Source: an uncultured Mycolicibacterium sp.
Lineage (GTDB): Bacteria > Actinomycetota > Actinomycetes > Mycobacteriales > Mycobacteriaceae
NCBI GenBank assembly: GCA_945957405.1
Contig: CAMFLL010000024.1
Location: 1-38,919, forward strand
DNA length: 38,919 bases
Direction of reading: 5' to 3'
Positions within the stretch are counted from its first letter, which is position 1. Each line of letters opens with the position of its first letter. The notes beneath the pieces were generated by a model. The model made no database searches. It saw nothing but the letters and a program-made list of their open reading frames with translations, and was not told the DNA's origin. The translations under genes were made by a program, and so were the position numbers. Positions 16,411-24,358 of the stretch are shown piece after piece.

Positions 16411-17031
16411 TCAGGCGGGCGTCGCCACACTCTCGATCACGTCCGGGCAGTCGAGCTGTAAGGCCGCGAACCCGGCGAGCTTCTCGAGCACGCGCTGGCT
16501 GTCCAGGGCTGTGTTGTGCCCGATCAGGTGTAACACCAGACCGTCCTCGAGGGCGAGCAGGTGCGTGGCGAGTTCTGCGATGGGTTCGCGTGGACTGAAA
16601 ACTCCTGCGGCCGTTCCGTCTTCGATGATCTCGACGTAGAGCGCGTGTTCGCGACGCCACAGCTCGCTGAGCAGTTCGGCGTGCGGCTCGCTACGTCGCG
16701 CCAGGCCGTGCATCTCATAGAGCAGACGGATGACGTGATCGTTGGCCCACGGCGGCACGCCGGCGCGCATCACCGCCGACAAGCGCTCGACCGGGGCGGA
16801 GCTACTGGCCGCGGCCTCGTTTCGCCCCTCGACATAGCGGCGCACGGTGTCCTCGTGCACGGCGAACAACAGATCCGTGTGCTGGGGAAAGTGGTATTTC
16901 ACCGCGCCGGGCGACAGGTCGGCCTCGGCCGCGATCTGCCGTAGCCGGATCCCTTCGATACCGCGTTGAGTCACGATGCGGCCCACCGCATCCAGCACGC
17001 TGCGGCGGCTCGGATCCCCACTACGTCCCAC
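16411..17031 (-). CDS. TetR/AcrR family transcriptional regulator
   Basis: About 206 residues. The N-terminal helix-turn-helix VTQRGIEGIRLRQIAAEADLSPGAVKYHFPQHTDLLFAVHED is typical TetR; the C-terminal helical domain contains LLYEMHGLARRSEPHAELLSELW and would bind a ligand. The track start at 17097 lies inside the 33-bp palindrome and is unlikely to be used; GTG 17031 (VGRSGDPSRR) gives a normal TetR N-terminus. The gene is divergent from the APC permease gene, and the palindrome between them is the probable operator for both. Confidence 0.9.
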   Translation of the reverse strand: MGRSGDPSRRSVLDAVGRIVTQRGIEGIRLRQIAAEADLSPGAVKYHFPQHTDLLFAVHEDTVRRYVEGRNEAAASSSAPVERLSAVMRAGVPPWANDHVIRLLYEMHGLARRSEPHAELLSELWRREHALYVEIIEDGTAAGVFSPREPIAELATHLLALEDGLVLHLIGHNTALDSQRVLEKLAGFAALQLDCPDVIESVATPA

Positions 17032-17072
17032 CAGAACAGCATGCCACCCGTTTGACAAATCACACCGTGATG

Positions 17073-17105
17073 CTGACCATATGTTCAAGTTGAACAAATG
17101 GTCAG
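17073..17105. promoter_or_regulatory. 33-bp near-perfect palindrome, probable TetR operator
   Basis: CTGACCATATGTTCAA-G-TTGAACAAATGGTCAG: 15 of 16 arm positions pair, with a perfect inner core TGTTCAAGTTGAACA. It lies between the divergent TetR and APC genes; a TTGACA at 17052-17057 could be a -35 element for the rightward promoter. Confidence 0.8.
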
Positions 17106-17138
17106 GTTGGACTGGCCGTCGACCAAGGGAGTGTCCGG

Positions 17139-18638
17139 ATGAGCATCACCACCGATGTCCACGGCGAGGAGGGGTCGGTCCTGCGCAAGAGCCTGGGCCG
17201 TCTCGACATCGTGTTTCTGGCAGTGGCGGCGATCATCGGGATCGACACCATTGCCCAGATCGCGGCGACCGGCGGTGCGGAGGCATTCACCTGGTCAGTG
17301 GTCATCGCGGTGACGTTCCTGTTCCCGTATGCCCTGGTGACTGCCGAACTCGGCAGCACGTTCCGCCAGGAGGGCGGCCCCTACGTGTGGGTGCGGTTGG
17401 CGTTCGGCAGGCTCGCGGCCGCCGTGTCGACGATGTTCTACTGGATCACCAATCCGATCTGGCTCGGCGGCTCGCTGGTGTTCATCTCGGCTGCGACCTG
17501 GGACGCCTACATCCATCCGCTGACGCCGAATTCCGTCGGCGACTTCATGTTCAAGATCGTGTTCGTGTGGCTGGCGATCGCCACGGCGATCATCGGCTTG
17601 GAGTACGGCAAGTGGATCGTGGCCGCCGGCGCCATCTGCAAGATCGCGTTGATCGCCTTCTTCGTCGTCACCGTCGCGATCTACGCGGTCAAGAACGGCG
17701 TGCACGGGTACGCGATGGGCGACTTCTCCCCCACGACAGCCGGCTTCCTGGCCGTGACCCCTGTCCTGCTGTTCGCGTTCGTCGGATTCGAGGCACCCAA
17801 CGGCGCCGCCGAAGAGATGCGCAACCCGCGCCGGGACGTGCCCGTCGCCGTGGCGTCCTCGGGATCGGTCGCCGTGGCCTGCTATCTGATCCCGATCTTC
17901 GCGATCCTGGCCGTGATTCCCGCCGACCAGATCTCCGGCGCCAGCGGCTTCCTGGACGCCGTCGGCGAAGTGTTCAAGGTCTACGGCGGTGCCGCGGCGC
18001 CGATGATGGTGGTGACGGCACTGCTGTTCATCTTCGTCGTGCTCACCCAGGGCAGCGCCTGGATGATCGCCTCGGACCGGGTGCAAGCCAGTGCGGCCGC
18101 CGACGGCGCGTTTCCCCGTTACTTCGGCGCCTTCTCGGCGCGCTTCGGCACCCCGGTGCGGATGAACCTGCTGTCCGGTGTCATCGCCACCGTGTTCACC
18201 ATCGCGGCCAGCCTGCTGGTCTCCGGTAGCGCGGCATCGGTGTTCCAAGTCGTGCTGACAGTGGCCATCACGACGCTGCTGCTCAGCTACCTGATCATCT
18301 TTCCGACCATTGTCCGCCTGCGCCAACGTTTCCCCGACGTCGATCGCCCGTACCAGGTCCCCGGCGGCAAGGCCGGGCTGTGGATCAGCACCGTCCTGAT
18401 CTATCTGTGGGTGGCGCTCGGCGGTTGGGTCGCCGTCTTTCCCGGCACGCTGGAGCCACTGTTCGGGGTCGAGTACGACTTCACCGACACCTGGGGTGTC
18501 TCACGCGTCACCTTCGAGACGTTCACGATCGGCACCCTGGTCGTCATCGCCGTCGCGGCGCTTCTCGGCTACGCGTGGACGCGCAAGTACCAGCCCGGTT
18601 CGGAAACCGAGCGGCGCTTCCTGACGGCAGACGCCTAG
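17139..18638 (+). CDS. APC family amino acid/amine permease
   Basis: A 499-residue cytoplasmic-membrane transporter of the amino acid-polyamine-organocation superfamily with about twelve transmembrane segments. The first helix region LDIVFLAVAAIIGIDTIAQIAATGG has the unwound glycine motif of the family, and FAFVGFEAPNGAAEEMRNPRRDVP is the conserved helix 6/loop 7 element. The ATG follows AAGGGAG by seven bases. It is the first gene of the rightward unit with the HisD-like and HAD genes and is probably controlled by the palindrome just upstream. Substrate is unknown; an imidazole amino alcohol or amine would fit the HisD-like neighbour. Confidence 0.93.
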   Translation: MSITTDVHGEEGSVLRKSLGRLDIVFLAVAAIIGIDTIAQIAATGGAEAFTWSVVIAVTFLFPYALVTAELGSTFRQEGGPYVWVRLAFGRLAAAVSTMFYWITNPIWLGGSLVFISAATWDAYIHPLTPNSVGDFMFKIVFVWLAIATAIIGLEYGKWIVAAGAICKIALIAFFVVTVAIYAVKNGVHGYAMGDFSPTTAGFLAVTPVLLFAFVGFEAPNGAAEEMRNPRRDVPVAVASSGSVAVACYLIPIFAILAVIPADQISGASGFLDAVGEVFKVYGGAAAPMMVVTALLFIFVVLTQGSAWMIASDRVQASAAADGAFPRYFGAFSARFGTPVRMNLLSGVIATVFTIAASLLVSGSAASVFQVVLTVAITTLLLSYLIIFPTIVRLRQRFPDVDRPYQVPGGKAGLWISTVLIYLWVALGGWVAVFPGTLEPLFGVEYDFTDTWGVSRVTFETFTIGTLVVIAVAALLGYAWTRKYQPGSETERRFLTADA

Positions 18639-18654
18639 CCCACCTCCGCCCGTC

Positions 18655-18686
18655 CAGATCCGTTCAGACCCAGATCCATTCAGACC
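18655..18686 (+). repeat. two tandem 16-bp repeats before the HisD-like gene
   Basis: CAGATCCGTTCAGACC (18655-18670) is followed at once by CAGATCCATTCAGACC (18671-18686), one mismatch in 16. They fill most of the 63-base gap between the permease and HisD-like genes. They may be a recent duplication or a regulator or RNA-level element; no function is evident. Confidence 0.8.
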
Positions 18687-18701
18687 AGAAACGAGACACC
18701 C

Positions 18702-20012
18702 ATGATCACTGTTCGCGATCTCCGCGGCACGTCCGTCGATCTCGACGAGGTCGCGCCGCGGGCAACCCTCGACGTGAACGCGGCCCTGACGATGGTGCAA
18801 CCGATCATCGACGATGTCGCCGCCCGTGGGCAGGAGGCGCTGTTCGAGTACGCCGAACGCTTCGACGGAGTGCGACCGCCCGCACTTCGGGTGCCGCGCG
18901 AGGTGCTGCGCGATGCGCTTGCATCATTGGACCCGACGGTCCGCACCGCCCTGGAGGAGTCGATCCGGCGTGCCACCCTGGTTCACCGCGATCAACGACG
19001 CACCGACCAGGTCACGCAGGTCGCCGCCGGGGCCTCGGTGACCGAGAAGTGGGTGCCCGTCGAACGCGTCGGGCTCTACGTGCCCGGTGGTCGCGCGGTC
19101 TATCCCAGTTCAGTGGTGATGAACGTGGTGCCCGCACTGGAGGCAGGCGTGCGTTCGCTGGCAGTCGCCTCGCCCCCGCAGCGCGACAACGGTGGCTGGC
19201 CGCACCCGACCGTGCTGGCCGCCGCGGAACTGCTCGGCGTCGAAGAAGTGTTCGCCGCCGGCGGGGCACAGGCCATCGCCATGTTCGCCCATGGCGTGCG
19301 CGGCGCCGACAACGCGTGGACCTGCCGTCCGGTCTCCATCGTCACCGGTCCGGGCAACATCTGGGTCGCCGCGGCCAAGCGCGCGCTGCGCGGGAAGGTC
19401 GGCATCGACTCCGAGGCCGGCCCCACCGAGATCGCCATTCTCGCCGACGACACCGCGAACCCGGCCTGGGTGGCCGCCGATCTGATCAGCCAGGCCGAAC
19501 ACGACGTCATCGCCGCCTCGGTCCTGGTCACACCGAGTGCTGAACTGGCCCAACGTGTTCAGCGCGAACTCGAACTCCAGGTGCCGGCCGCCAAACACGT
19601 CGACCGCATCGGGCAGGCCCTGGCCGGACCGCAGTCGGCAATCCTGATCGTCGATGATCTCGAAGCCGGCCTCGCGGTGGTGGACGCCTACGCGGCCGAA
19701 CACCTCGAGATCCACGTCCGCGATGCCGCCGAAATCGCTGCGCGCGTGCGCAACGCCGGTGCGATCTTCGTGGGCCCGCACTCCCCGGTGTCGCTCGGTG
19801 ACTACTGCGCCGGCAGCAATCATGTCCTGCCCACCGGCGGATGCGCGTGCCATTCCAGTGGTCTGTCGGTGCAGACCTTCCTCCGCGGCATCCATGTGGT
19901 CGAATACGACGAACCCGCGTTGCGTGAGGTTGCCGGATACGTGACTGCCCTGGCCAACGCCGAAGACCTCCCTGCGCACGGTGTCGCGGTGGACATTCGC
20001 TTCACCGACTGA
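18702..20012 (+). CDS. histidinol dehydrogenase family protein (HisD paralogue)
   Basis: A 436-residue zinc- and NAD-dependent HisD-family enzyme; HisD oxidises L-histidinol to histidine in two steps. Expected residues are present: ISQAEHD (Gln and His zinc ligands), AEHLEIH (catalytic Glu/His), [15 protein letters not shown] (Asp ligand) and PAHGVAV (His ligand). [16 protein letters not shown] closely resembles mycobacterial HisD. No other his genes are nearby; it lies between an APC permease and a HAD phosphatase. It may therefore oxidise imported histidinol or another amino alcohol; other HisD-family members act on sulfopropanediol. I call the family with confidence, the substrate not. Confidence 0.92.
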   Translation: MITVRDLRGTSVDLDEVAPRATLDVNAALTMVQPIIDDVAARGQEALFEYAERFDGVRPPALRVPREVLRDALASLDPTVRTALEESIRRATLVHRDQRRTDQVTQVAAGASVTEKWVPVERVGLYVPGGRAVYPSSVVMNVVPALEAGVRSLAVASPPQRDNGGWPHPTVLAAAELLGVEEVFAAGGAQAIAMFAHGVRGADNAWTCRPVSIVTGPGNIWVAAAKRALRGKVGIDSEAGPTEIAILADDTANPAWVAADLISQAEHDVIAASVLVTPSAELAQRVQRELELQVPAAKHVDRIGQALAGPQSAILIVDDLEAGLAVVDAYAAEHLEIHVRDAAEIAARVRNAGAIFVGPHSPVSLGDYCAGSNHVLPTGGCACHSSGLSVQTFLRGIHVVEYDEPALREVAGYVTALANAEDLPAHGVAVDIRFTD

Positions 20013-20038
20013 AACCGGTCAGTGGCTACGCTCGCGGT

Positions 20039-20686
20039 GTGCGCTTTGACATCGAGGCAGTCCTGTTCGACATCGACGGCACGCTGGTCGACTCGACCCG
20101 AGCAGTGGTGCGGACGTGGACTACGTGGGCAGCGAAGTACGGCGTCGACGTCGAGGCCGTCTTGCGCGTGTGCCATGGGCGTCGCAGCGAGGACACCATC
20201 GCCGAGTTCCTACCTGCCCACGAAAGAGCAGCTGCCGTCCGCTATTTGGAAGAGTTGGAGCTCGACGATCTCGACGACATCGTGGCGCTTCCGGCGACCC
20301 GTGACGTGTTGGGCCGCCTTCCCTCGAATCGCTGGGCCGCCGTGACGTCAGGCTCTCGCCGGCTCATGACGGCTAGGTTGAACGCTGCCGGGCTGCCCGT
20401 TCCTGCAGTGCTCGTCGCGGCCGAAGACGTCGCACAGGGCAAGCCCGATCCCCAGGGCTACCTGAAAGCCGCAGGCGCACTGGGATTCGACATCCGACGT
20501 TGCCTCGTGGTCGAGGACGCGCCGGCCGGCCTACGAGCAGGGCGCGCCGCCGGTGCGCAGGTGCTCGGCGTGGGGACCTCGCATCCGCTCGCTGAGCTTC
20601 GCGCGTCGGCGGATGCGGTGGCCGACGACCTGTCGGTGTGTTCGGTCGCTGTCGTACCCGGTGGATTGATCGTCGACGTCAGCTAG
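20039..20686 (+). CDS. HAD superfamily hydrolase (CbbY/beta-phosphoglucomutase-like)
   Basis: A 215-residue HAD phosphatase. FDIDGTLVDST is motif I with the nucleophile Asp and the acid Asp; TSGSRR is motif II, GKPDPQGY motif III (Lys) and VVEDAPAG motif IV. The helical cap lies after motif I, the C1 type of CbbY/phosphoglucomutase/sugar-phosphatase enzymes. The start is GTG 20039, 26 bases after the HisD-like stop, so it is probably co-transcribed. A phosphatase making the alcohol substrate for the HisD-like enzyme (as histidinol-phosphatase precedes HisD) is possible but unproven. Its 3' end overlaps the convergent APC gene by 8 bases. Confidence 0.9.
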   Translation: MRFDIEAVLFDIDGTLVDSTRAVVRTWTTWAAKYGVDVEAVLRVCHGRRSEDTIAEFLPAHERAAAVRYLEELELDDLDDIVALPATRDVLGRLPSNRWAAVTSGSRRLMTARLNAAGLPVPAVLVAAEDVAQGKPDPQGYLKAAGALGFDIRRCLVVEDAPAGLRAGRAAGAQVLGVGTSHPLAELRASADAVADDLSVCSVAVVPGGLIVDVS

Positions 20687-22100
20687 CAGTGAACGCTTCG
20701 TCGATCTCCTTGGGCCCGAACGGCCACGTGTGCTCGGCCTTTGCGTACACCAGGAAGGCGATGGCGCCCAGTGCGATCCAGCACAGCGACAACAGGATTG
20801 ACGACCACGCTGCGGAAATGTAGATGTAGATCCAGCCGGCCAGCGCGATGATCGTCGGGACCGGATACAGCCACTGCCGGTAGGGGCGTACCAGATTCGG
20901 CTGGCGCCGCCGCAGCACGACAATCGCGGCGACCTGGGCCAGGGACTGGATGAGCACCAACGTGGCCACCGCGGCGTTGATTATCGTGGTCAGCGTGAAC
21001 AGCGAGCCGATGATCGTGATGGCACCCATGGTGAGCACTCCGGCCGTCGGGAGATTCAGTTTCGGATGCAGGCGCCCGAAGACCGGCAGGAACACCTTGT
21101 CGCGGGCCGCCTCATAGGGCACCCGGGAACCGCCGAGCAGACCGGCGAACACCGATCCGATGGCCGCCACGACGATGAGCACCGTGACCACCTGCGCGAT
21201 CGTGTGACCCCATGCCTGGGCGAGCACCGTTGAGGCGACTGATGTCGCAGTCTTCAACTCGTCCAACGGGATAGAGCCGAGCACGCCGATCTGGAGCAGG
21301 AAGTACAGGCCCATGATCCCGAGGATCGAGATGATGATGGACCGCGGGATCGTCCGGCCGGGATCGCGCACCTCGGCGCCGAGGTACGCGGTGGTGTTGT
21401 AGCCCAGGTAGTCGTAGATGGCGACCACCAATCCCGCGCCGAGGCCGGCCCAGAATGTGCCGTGGCTGCCGAACGCGCCGGGCGTGAACGCGAACGCCTG
21501 CGCACTGCTGAAGTGCGTGAAGGCCGCGACGATGGTGCACAACACCGCGGCGAGCATGACGACGAACAACGCGGTCGTGAGCTTGCCGATCTGCCCGATC
21601 TTGCGGAACAGCGCCACCATGATGACCAGGACGATGCCCACCCCGATGACCTTGCCCAGTGCGGTGTTCCCCGAGTCATCCGTCACGCCGGGGATCAGGT
21701 ACCCGAGGTACTGGACGAGGCCGATGATGCCGGTCGACATGATCAGCGGGATGAACAGCACGGCGCTCCACACGAAGAGGAACGGCATCAGGCGGCCGGT
21801 CCGGTACTGGAACGCTTCCCGCAGGTAGAGGTAGGTCCCGCCGGCGCCGGGCATGGCCGCACCGAGCTCAGCCCAGATCAATCCGTCCGCCAGCGCGAGC
21901 ACCGCGCCGATGATCCAGCCGAACATCGCCTCGGGACCACCGATGGTGGCCACCATGACCGGGATCGTGACGAACGGTCCGATGCCGCACATCTGCGTCA
22001 TGTTGATCGCTGTTGCCTGCAGCGGGCCGATCTTGCGTTCCAGCGCGGGTTGCGGGGACGCCACGGCGTGGGCCGACCCGGAATCCATGGATGCACTCAC
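20679..22100 (-). CDS. APC family amino acid/polyamine permease
   Basis: A 473-residue transporter with about twelve hydrophobic segments. Helix 1 (ALERKIGPLQATAINMTQMCGIGPFVTIP) and the helix 6 region (VVAIYDYLGYNTTAYLGAEVRDPGRTIPRSI) are typical of APC members related to polyamine and amino-acid carriers. The track start at 22199 would run through the intergenic operator; GTG 22100 is preferred because GGAGG lies six bases upstream, with ATG 22088 as alternative. It is monocistronic and divergent from a ROK regulator gene, with a palindrome between. Substrate unknown; sugar amines would suit a ROK regulator, which is a guess. Confidence 0.93.
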   Translation of the reverse strand: MSASMDSGSAHAVASPQPALERKIGPLQATAINMTQMCGIGPFVTIPVMVATIGGPEAMFGWIIGAVLALADGLIWAELGAAMPGAGGTYLYLREAFQYRTGRLMPFLFVWSAVLFIPLIMSTGIIGLVQYLGYLIPGVTDDSGNTALGKVIGVGIVLVIMVALFRKIGQIGKLTTALFVVMLAAVLCTIVAAFTHFSSAQAFAFTPGAFGSHGTFWAGLGAGLVVAIYDYLGYNTTAYLGAEVRDPGRTIPRSIIISILGIMGLYFLLQIGVLGSIPLDELKTATSVASTVLAQAWGHTIAQVVTVLIVVAAIGSVFAGLLGGSRVPYEAARDKVFLPVFGRLHPKLNLPTAGVLTMGAITIIGSLFTLTTIINAAVATLVLIQSLAQVAAIVVLRRRQPNLVRPYRQWLYPVPTIIALAGWIYIYISAAWSSILLSLCWIALGAIAFLVYAKAEHTWPFGPKEIDEAFTAS

Positions 22101-22118
22101 GACGCACCTCCGTTGTTT

Positions 22119-22137
22119 GTTAGGAAAGTTTCTTAAC
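22119..22137. promoter_or_regulatory. ROK-type palindromic operator
   Basis: GTTAGGAAA-G-TTTCTTAAC, 8 of 9 arm positions pair. It lies 18 bases before the permease GTG and 64 before the ROK start. A-rich TTAGGAAA...TTTCCTAA-like palindromes are usual for ROK/NagC-type repressors, so the neighbouring regulator is the likely binder. Confidence 0.65.
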
Positions 22138-22201
22138 ATACTTTCGTCAAGTGTGGAAGAGTGCGTGTCGTACTTCCACGATTTCGCCGAGGGGAGCACC
22201 G

Positions 22202-23413
22202 TTGGTAGAGCAGGCTGCGCCGCAGGCCGGTACGCCGGCGAGCATGCGCGCGCTCAATCAACGGTTGGTGCTCAACCGACTCCGGCACCACGGTGAGGCG
22301 ACCCGACCTCAGATCGCGAGCGACACCGGCCTGTCGAAGCCGACCGTGGGGCAGGCGCTGATGGATCTCGAGCAGCACGGCCTGGTGCGGGCCATCGGTC
22401 ACAGCGCGCCGCGGCCCGGCCGGGCAGCGGTGATCTACCGGACCGCCCCGGACGCGGGCTACATCGTCGGCGTCGATGTCGGCAGGCGCGTGCTGCACGC
22501 AGCGGTGGCCGACCTCGAGGGCACTGTCGTCGCGCGCTTCGAGCAACCGAATCGCAGCCGTTCCGGCACCACGCTGTTGCGCGGCGTGGCGGACTCCGTC
22601 GGACGCGTCATAGCGGAGGCCGGCTTGGCTCCTGACGACATCGTGGTGACTGTCCTTGGGACACCGGGCATCCCCGATGTCCAGACGGGCAGCATGGACC
22701 GCGCACCGAACCTGCCCGGTTGGGAGCGTCGCGGCCTGCTGCACGAGTTGGTGGCAGTGTTGGGGGCCGATGGTTCCGAAGTGATGGTCGAGAACGACGC
22801 CAACCTCTGCGCGGTCGGAGAGCATGCACGCGGCGCCGCGAAGGGCGTCGACGTGGTCGCGTGCCTCACCGTCGGCACCGGTATCGGGATGGGAATCCTG
22901 ATCGACGGCAAGTTGTTTCGCGGCGCGCACGGTGCGGCTGGCGAGATCGCGGACCTGCCCTACAGCGGGGTCCCGGCCGGGGTGACGGCACACCGCCCCG
23001 GTCCGGTGGAAGTGGTCGCTGCCGGTCAGGCGGTGGTCACCGCCGCGCGCGACGTCGGTCTGGACGTCACGACCGCCAAGGCGGTGTTCGAGCTGGCTCG
23101 CAGTGGAGACCAACGGGCGGCCGCTGTTGTCGCAGGCGAGGCTTCGCAGTTGGCGCACGTCGTCTCGGTGGTGACCGCGGTGCTGGATCCGGGCCTGATC
23201 GTGTTGGCCGGCGGGATCGGCGGCAACGCCGACCTGCTGGCCGACCCCATGCGTCGTGAACTCGCCCTGACCACTCCGAAGGTTCCCGAGATCGTCGGCG
23301 GACACCTGGGTGATGATGCGGTTTTGGTCGGCGCCATCTCGACCGCCATGAACACTGCCTGGGACCTGGTCTTCGAGCGACGTGTGCTGCGCCGGTCGTC
23401 GAAAGAGGCATGA
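22202..23413 (+). CDS. ROK family transcriptional regulator
   Basis: About 403 residues. The N-terminal winged helix LNRLRHHGEATRPQIASDTGLSKPTVGQALMDLEQHGLV is followed by a sugar-kinase-like ROK domain with GVDVGRRVLHAAVADLEG, GTPGIPD, ENDANLCAVGEHARGAAKG (Asp), GTGIGMGILIDGKLFRGAHGAAGEI and the C-terminal LDPGLIVLAGGIG. The zinc motif CxCGxxGC normally following the GEIGH region is absent: the segment reads PYSGVPAGVTAHRPGPVE. The protein thus looks like a regulator with a remodelled ligand or zinc site. Track start GTG 22151 has no ribosome site; TTG 22202 follows GAGGGGAGCACCG. It probably represses the divergent APC gene. Confidence 0.9.
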   Translation: MVEQAAPQAGTPASMRALNQRLVLNRLRHHGEATRPQIASDTGLSKPTVGQALMDLEQHGLVRAIGHSAPRPGRAAVIYRTAPDAGYIVGVDVGRRVLHAAVADLEGTVVARFEQPNRSRSGTTLLRGVADSVGRVIAEAGLAPDDIVVTVLGTPGIPDVQTGSMDRAPNLPGWERRGLLHELVAVLGADGSEVMVENDANLCAVGEHARGAAKGVDVVACLTVGTGIGMGILIDGKLFRGAHGAAGEIADLPYSGVPAGVTAHRPGPVEVVAAGQAVVTAARDVGLDVTTAKAVFELARSGDQRAAAVVAGEASQLAHVVSVVTAVLDPGLIVLAGGIGGNADLLADPMRRELALTTPKVPEIVGGHLGDDAVLVGAISTAMNTAWDLVFERRVLRRSSKEA

Positions 23414-23440
23414 GGGGGCGCGGTCCCCGGTCGAGTGAGC

Positions 23441-24355
23441 TCAACTGATGGCGGCAGTCTCTGTCGCGGCAGATGCCAACGCCTCCAATGCCTCCGCGAT
23501 CAATTGCCGACGCTCGTGGCCGCGTTGGATCACCGCCCACACGTGACGCACCGGCGCAGAGCCCGGCAGCGGAAACGTGCGCAATCGGTGTGCTGTGCCG
23601 CTGAACGTCCCGAGCGGAACGATGGCCACACCGAGGCCCGCGGCCACGATGGTCTCGGTCAACGAGTAGTCATCGACGGTATGGAGCACCCGGGGCTCGA
23701 ATCCGATCGTGGCGCAGACCCGGCGTAGCACTTCACGATCATCGGAACCCATCGGCCCGGCAACCCAGGGCAGGTCCTGAAGCGCCCGGCCGGACCGGGC
23801 CAGTCCGTGTCGCAGGCGGGCCGCGATCTTATCGTCGCAGACGAAACTCATGACCTGGTCGGCCAGCGGCATGGGGACCAGGCCTGCATCGGGGCGCCAG
23901 GGCATGAGGTTGTATGAGTACATCACCGCGATGTCCACCCGACCATCCTTGAGGAGCGGTAGGGCCAACTCGGGCTCAGCCTCGGTCACACGCACTTCGA
24001 CATTGGGAGCCGTCCCCATCAATTCGGCCAGTGCCGGTACGACGAACCTGCGACCCCCGGAAGGGAACGCGGCGACCTGAAGCCGGCTCCCCGCGGCCGC
24101 TCCAGTCACCTCGGCCTCCATGAGCGTCATCGCCGCGAGGATCTCCTCGGCATGCTGCGCCAATCGCTGGCCTGACGAGGTCAGTACGAGCCGCCGCCCT
24201 TCCTTCCGTGTCAAAGGATGTCCGGCAATTTTGCTCATCGAGGCCAACTGTTGACTGACCGCCGCCGCCGAGAACCCGAGTTTGGCGGCAACCGCAGCCG
24301 CTGTGCCTTCCTGCGCCAGGGCAGTGATGAGACGTAACTGCCGAATGTCGAACAT
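23441..24355 (-). CDS. LysR family transcriptional regulator
   Basis: A 304-residue LTTR. The N-terminal helix-turn-helix is in LRLITALAQEGTAAAVAAKLGFSAAAVSQQLASM, and the substrate-binding fold continues with LQVAAFPSGGRRFVVPALAEL and VAAGLGVAIVPLG. It starts three bases after the FluG-like GS stop and is the last gene of the amidohydrolase-M20-GS operon, an unusual place for a LysR gene, most of which are divergent from their targets. It could give feedback on the operon, or control a gene elsewhere. It converges with the ROK gene 27 bases away. Confidence 0.93.
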   Translation of the reverse strand: MFDIRQLRLITALAQEGTAAAVAAKLGFSAAAVSQQLASMSKIAGHPLTRKEGRRLVLTSSGQRLAQHAEEILAAMTLMEAEVTGAAAGSRLQVAAFPSGGRRFVVPALAELMGTAPNVEVRVTEAEPELALPLLKDGRVDIAVMYSYNLMPWRPDAGLVPMPLADQVMSFVCDDKIAARLRHGLARSGRALQDLPWVAGPMGSDDREVLRRVCATIGFEPRVLHTVDDYSLTETIVAAGLGVAIVPLGTFSGTAHRLRTFPLPGSAPVRHVWAVIQRGHERRQLIAEALEALASAATETAAIS

Positions 24356-24358
24356 CGG

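Noticed and set aside
17098-17138. Idea that the TetR gene starts at 17097 with MFNLNIWSAS
   Set aside because: Those codons lie in the 33-bp operator palindrome; GTG 17031 gives a normal TetR N-terminus.
17295-18326. 343-residue minus-strand ORF
   Set aside because: Antisense to the first APC permease, with an Asp/Gly/His/Arg-rich shadow composition.
20679-20686. Overlap of HAD and APC genes as a sign of misannotation
   Set aside because: Both frames have full family motifs, and an 8-base tail-to-tail overlap is common in compact genomes.
22133-23305. 390-residue minus-strand ORF
   Set aside because: Antisense to the ROK gene, which has clear HTH and ROK motifs.
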